Shown here: positions 61,024 to 64,000 of the stretch, in pieces
Layout of the letters: each line of letters starts with the position of its first letter
Position numbering within the stretch: the first letter of the stretch is position 1
NCBI GenBank assembly: GCA_002490725.1
Contig: DKUN01000013.1
Location: forward strand, 30,020-94,019
DNA length: 64,000 bases
Source: Porphyromonadaceae bacterium UBA7203
GTDB taxonomy: Bacteria > Bacteroidota > Bacteroidia > Bacteroidales > Muribaculaceae
Reading direction: 5' to 3'
Notes under the pieces: generated by a model
Told to the model about the DNA's origin: nothing
The model's database searches: none
The model's input: only the letters and a program-made list of their open reading frames with translations
Program-made: the position numbers and the translations under genes

Positions 61024-62693
61024 AACGCATTCTCATGCCCCTTGTGGCTGCCACGCTCGTTATCGGAGCCGCTACGGTGGCCGCGGAAACCCGCAGCTCA
61101 AAAACCGACATCTCGCGCAGTCTCGACATCTTTACGTCGCTTTTCCGCGAGGTGCAGATGAACTATGTCGACACGCTCGACGCCAAGAAGGCCATCAACA
61201 CGGCTATTGTTTACATGCTTGATGAAATAGACCCCTATACGGAGTATTATTCGAGCGACGACACCGATGACCTGGCCCAGCTCTCAACGGGCGAGTATGG
61301 CGGCGTCGGCTCCATAATCAACAAGGGGCGCGACGGCCGCGTGCGTTTTTCCGAGCCCTATGAGAACACTCCGTCGTGGAAGGCGGGCGTGCGCGCCGGC
61401 GACGTCATCATGCAGATTGACTCGACCGAGATTACGCGTGATTTTACCGTGTCGAAGGTCAGCGAGATGTTGCGCGGCACGGCCGGCACATCGCTGCAGG
61501 TAAAGATTTGCCGCCCCTATGCCGCCGACTCCATAAAGATCATGACTATTGAGCGCGAAAAGATTCATAACCCCGAGGTGCCTTACTATGGCGTTACCGG
61601 CGCCGACGGCAAGGTGGGCTACATCGCGCTTAACTCCTTTACCGAAAAGGCTCCGCGTGAGGTGGGCGATGCGCTTCGCGACCTGATTGACAATCATGGC
61701 ATAACCTCGCTCGTGCTCGATTTGCAGAGCAATCCGGGAGGTTTGCTCGAAAGCGCAGTGGAGATTGTCGGCCTCTTTGTCGACAAGGGCACCGAAGTAG
61801 TGCGCACCCGCGGACGCGACCCCCGCAGCGAGCGCGTTTACAAAACTACCCGCAAACCCATGGCGCCGTCGCTGCCGCTGGCCGTGCTCATTAACGGCGG
61901 CTCGGCCAGCTCGGCCGAAATTGTGGCCGGTTCGCTTCAGGACCTTGACCGTGCGGTTATTGTCGGCGAGCGTTCGTTCGGCAAGGGGCTCGTGCAGTCA
62001 AGCCGTCCGCTCCCCTACGACGGGGCCGTGAAGCTGACCGTAGCAAAATACTATATTCCGTCGGGCCGGCTCATTCAGGCTATTGACTACAGCCGCCGCA
62101 ACCCTGACGGCTCGGTTGCCCGCACGCCCGACAGCCTCACCACGGTCTACCACACCCTGCATGGCCGCGAGGTTCGCGATGGAGGCGGTATCACTCCCGA
62201 CCGCAAAGTCAATCCGATGAAGAGCAACCGCCTGCTCTACACAGTGCAGGCCGAGGGCTGGGATATTGACTTTGCAAACCGCTTTGTGTCGCTCCATGAT
62301 TCTATCGGAAATCCGGCCGAATTCGAAGTGACCGACTCGGTGTTCAATGAGTTCAAATCATTTCTCACCCCCGGAGAGTTTAAGTATGACAAGGCCTACG
62401 AGGCGTTTTTGAAAACTCTCAGGGAGAGCCTCGAAAGCGAGGGCTATCTGACCGACACCGTAAAGTCTCACGTTGACGGCCTTGAGGCGATACTTAAGCG
62501 CGACCTTTCTGACGACCTTGACATGAACCGTCGTGCGCTGAGCATGCTGCTGACCGATGCCATCGTGCCGCGCTATGGCTTCCGCCGCGCGGCAATTGCC
62601 GCGGGTCTCCGCTTTAACGACCCGCTCCTGAGCGCCATTGAAATCCTGACGGACCCTGCGGAATATAAAGCGATTCTGAGCAAGAAGAAATGA
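61020..62693 (+). CDS. S41 family peptidase (CtpA-like)
   Basis: 557 residues. Signal-like N-terminus, a short helical region, a PDZ domain (about 85-170) and the S41 core with the catalytic Ser in INGGSASSAEIVAGSL and the Lys in GERSFGKGLVQ. A C-terminal helical part follows. It probably trims periplasmic proteins. It overlaps the GH10-like gene by four bases, and its stop overlaps the mfd ATG by four bases. Confidence 0.95.
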   Translation: MKRILMPLVAATLVIGAATVAAETRSSKTDISRSLDIFTSLFREVQMNYVDTLDAKKAINTAIVYMLDEIDPYTEYYSSDDTDDLAQLSTGEYGGVGSIINKGRDGRVRFSEPYENTPSWKAGVRAGDVIMQIDSTEITRDFTVSKVSEMLRGTAGTSLQVKICRPYAADSIKIMTIEREKIHNPEVPYYGVTGADGKVGYIALNSFTEKAPREVGDALRDLIDNHGITSLVLDLQSNPGGLLESAVEIVGLFVDKGTEVVRTRGRDPRSERVYKTTRKPMAPSLPLAVLINGGSASSAEIVAGSLQDLDRAVIVGERSFGKGLVQSSRPLPYDGAVKLTVAKYYIPSGRLIQAIDYSRRNPDGSVARTPDSLTTVYHTLHGREVRDGGGITPDRKVNPMKSNRLLYTVQAEGWDIDFANRFVSLHDSIGNPAEFEVTDSVFNEFKSFLTPGEFKYDKAYEAFLKTLRESLESEGYLTDTVKSHVDGLEAILKRDLSDDLDMNRRALSMLLTDAIVPRYGFRRAAIAAGLRFNDPLLSAIEILTDPAEYKAILSKKK

Positions 62694-64000
62694 TTGAATT
62701 TCCTGTCGACAACGCGCGGCGCAAGGCTCTGCGCGCGGCGCTGAGCGATGCACGTGTGGTGTCGGTTTACGGACTGGCCGGCTCTGCTGCAGCGGTAATG
62801 CTGTCGGAAACCGGACGCAAGCGCCCGATGATTGTAGTGGCCGACTCGCTCGACGACGCCGGCTATCTCTATCACGACCTGACCCGCCTTTGCGGCGAAG
62901 AGCACGTGGCAATGCTTCCGTCGGGCTATAAGCGCCACATCAAGTATGGGCAGGCCGACGCCCCGTCGCAGATTCTGCGCAATGAAGCCACGGCGCGCCT
63001 CTATGCTCCGGGCTCGACACTGAAGTTTCTGGTCACCTATCCTGAGGCGCTGGCCGAACGTGTGGCGTCGCCCGACGCCGTCAGCGAGCACACTCTTCAT
63101 ATAAAGGCCGGAGGCAAACTCAATCTCACTGAAACCGAAAAGTGGCTCCGCTCAAACGGGTTCACCCAGGAAGATTACGTCTACGAGCCGGGACATTTTG
63201 CCGTGCGCGGCTCGATACTCGACATCTACGGCTATTCGAGCGAATTGCCGTTTCGCATTGACCTTTTCGGCAATGACATCGAGTCGATAAGGCTGTTTAA
63301 TGTCGAAACTCAGCTCTCGGAAAAGAGGCTTGACGCCATCGAAGTGGCGGCCAACGTTGCCGGCCAGAGTGCCGGGTCGTCGCTGCTCGACTTCGTCGAC
63401 CCGGCCACGGTCATTGCCGTGCGCGACGACATTTCCTTTGTCATGGACCGCGTCAGGGCCGTTGCCGCCGAGCAATACTCGCCTGTGGCGGCCGCGGCCG
63501 ACGAGGGCGATGCGCGCGCCATGGAGCAGGTTGTCGACGCCGAGGAGTTCTGCGACCGGCTCGTGCGCATGCGCACACTCATCTACTCCGATGCCGACCA
63601 TCCTGCAGCGCGGGCTTCGGCCTCGCTCGACTACGGCTGCGTTCCGCAAGGCATCTATCACAAGAATTTTGACCTCATCGGCTCCGAATTCAGCCGGCTT
63701 ATTGCCGACGGCTATGCCCTTCACATTCTCTCCGACTCGCCAAAACAACACGAGCGTCTGCGTTCGATTTTTGCCGAGCGGGGCGACCGCATCGAGTTTG
63801 TTCCGGTCATAGGCACGCTTCATGCCGGCTACGTTGACCGGCTGACCAAGGCGTGCGTCTTTACCGACCATCAGATTTTTGACCGTTTCCACAAATACTC
63901 GCTCAAGAGCGAGCGGGCGCGCTCAGGCAAACTGGCCCTGAGCCTAAAGGAACTGTCGGCGATTGAGCCGGGCGACTATATCGTTCACTCCGACCATGGC
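62690..64000 (+). CDS. mfd: Transcription-repair coupling factor, partial
   Basis: The first 437 codons of a large protein that runs off the window. The N-terminal UvrB-homology region is recognisable: VVADSLDDAGYLYHDL, RNEATARLYAPGS, LVTYPEALAERVAS and EPGHFAVRGSILDIYGY, followed by FRIDLFGNDIESIRLF. Mfd removes RNA polymerase stalled at DNA damage and recruits UvrA. The RNA-polymerase-binding and translocase domains would lie past 64000. The frame reads without a stop from ATG 62690. Confidence 0.93.
   Translation, partial: MIEFPVDNARRKALRAALSDARVVSVYGLAGSAAAVMLSETGRKRPMIVVADSLDDAGYLYHDLTRLCGEEHVAMLPSGYKRHIKYGQADAPSQILRNEATARLYAPGSTLKFLVTYPEALAERVASPDAVSEHTLHIKAGGKLNLTETEKWLRSNGFTQEDYVYEPGHFAVRGSILDIYGYSSELPFRIDLFGNDIESIRLFNVETQLSEKRLDAIEVAANVAGQSAGSSLLDFVDPATVIAVRDDISFVMDRVRAVAAEQYSPVAAAADEGDARAMEQVVDAEEFCDRLVRMRTLIYSDADHPAARASASLDYGCVPQGIYHKNFDLIGSEFSRLIADGYALHILSDSPKQHERLRSIFAERGDRIEFVPVIGTLHAGYVDRLTKACVFTDHQIFDRFHKYSLKSERARSGKLALSLKELSAIEPGDYIVHSDHG

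Overview
The window looks like a chromosomal segment of a fairly GC-rich Bacteroidales bacterium, probably of the Muribaculaceae. The evidence is indirect. There are many promoters of the Bacteroidetes type (TTTG, about 20 bases, TAnnTTTG). Two secreted proteins have T9SS-like C-termini. There are glycine-lipid acyltransferase homologues and families typical of the phylum (DUF4270, DUF5106, PCMD, short GT5 glycogen synthase, C10 peptidase with Spi-like prodomain). The genus call is inference. I see no phage, insertion sequence, CRISPR array, tRNA or rRNA. Most of the window is ordinary core chromosome with accessory surface genes between housekeeping blocks.

Layout. 1-9 kb: an orphan lipoprotein, an epimerase coupled to a C10 cysteine peptidase, a Na/phosphate cotransporter, a flavodoxin-like protein, then divergent PAP2 phosphatase and dihydrofolate reductase. 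8-14 kb: a LolE-like permease with a low-molecular-weight phosphatase, rlmN with a glycosyltransferase, and typA. 14-18 kb: two secreted proteins (CotH kinase, discoidin-like) and a DUF4143 ATPase preceded by a 32-bp tandem repeat. 18-22 kb: the thrS-infC-rpmI-rplT operon with a strong terminator. 22-25 kb: glsA-glsB-pyrK-pyrD, joining glycine-lipid and pyrimidine synthesis. 25-30 kb: two paralogous beta-barrel proteins, a PCMD lipoprotein, a duplicated DUF1599 protein and a DoxX/MauE protein, tightly overlapping.

30-32 kb: an acetyltransferase and rplU-rpmA. Divergent from rplU is a 560-bp region without genes that holds a promoter, several nested helices and a U-run, read here as an unidentified structured RNA. 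32-35 kb: a barrel protein and a partner sharing an N-terminal domain, then a lipoprotein whose start is shifted by one base. 35-43 kb: ftsH-rsfS, valS, and a pair resembling GtrB plus a GT-C glycosyltransferase. 43-49 kb: pyrE with an SRPBCC protein and a Rieske-like lipoprotein, a cytidylate-kinase-like protein with a PatB lyase, and a truncated glycogen synthase with a DUF4270 lipoprotein. 49-52 kb: an HdeD-like protein, a Trp/Gly/Ser-rich repeat protein and a FadL-like porin.

52.5-64 kb is a long same-strand run: DUF5106, mnmA, bifunctional nuclease, nucleoside permease, rsmE, kdsA, a TPR protein, a GH10-like protein, an S41 protease and a partial mfd. Most junctions there overlap by 1-4 bases. 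No described defence or secretion system was recognised. The best leads for something new are the structured RNA, the ultra-short leaders, and the paired-barrel/PCMD operon.
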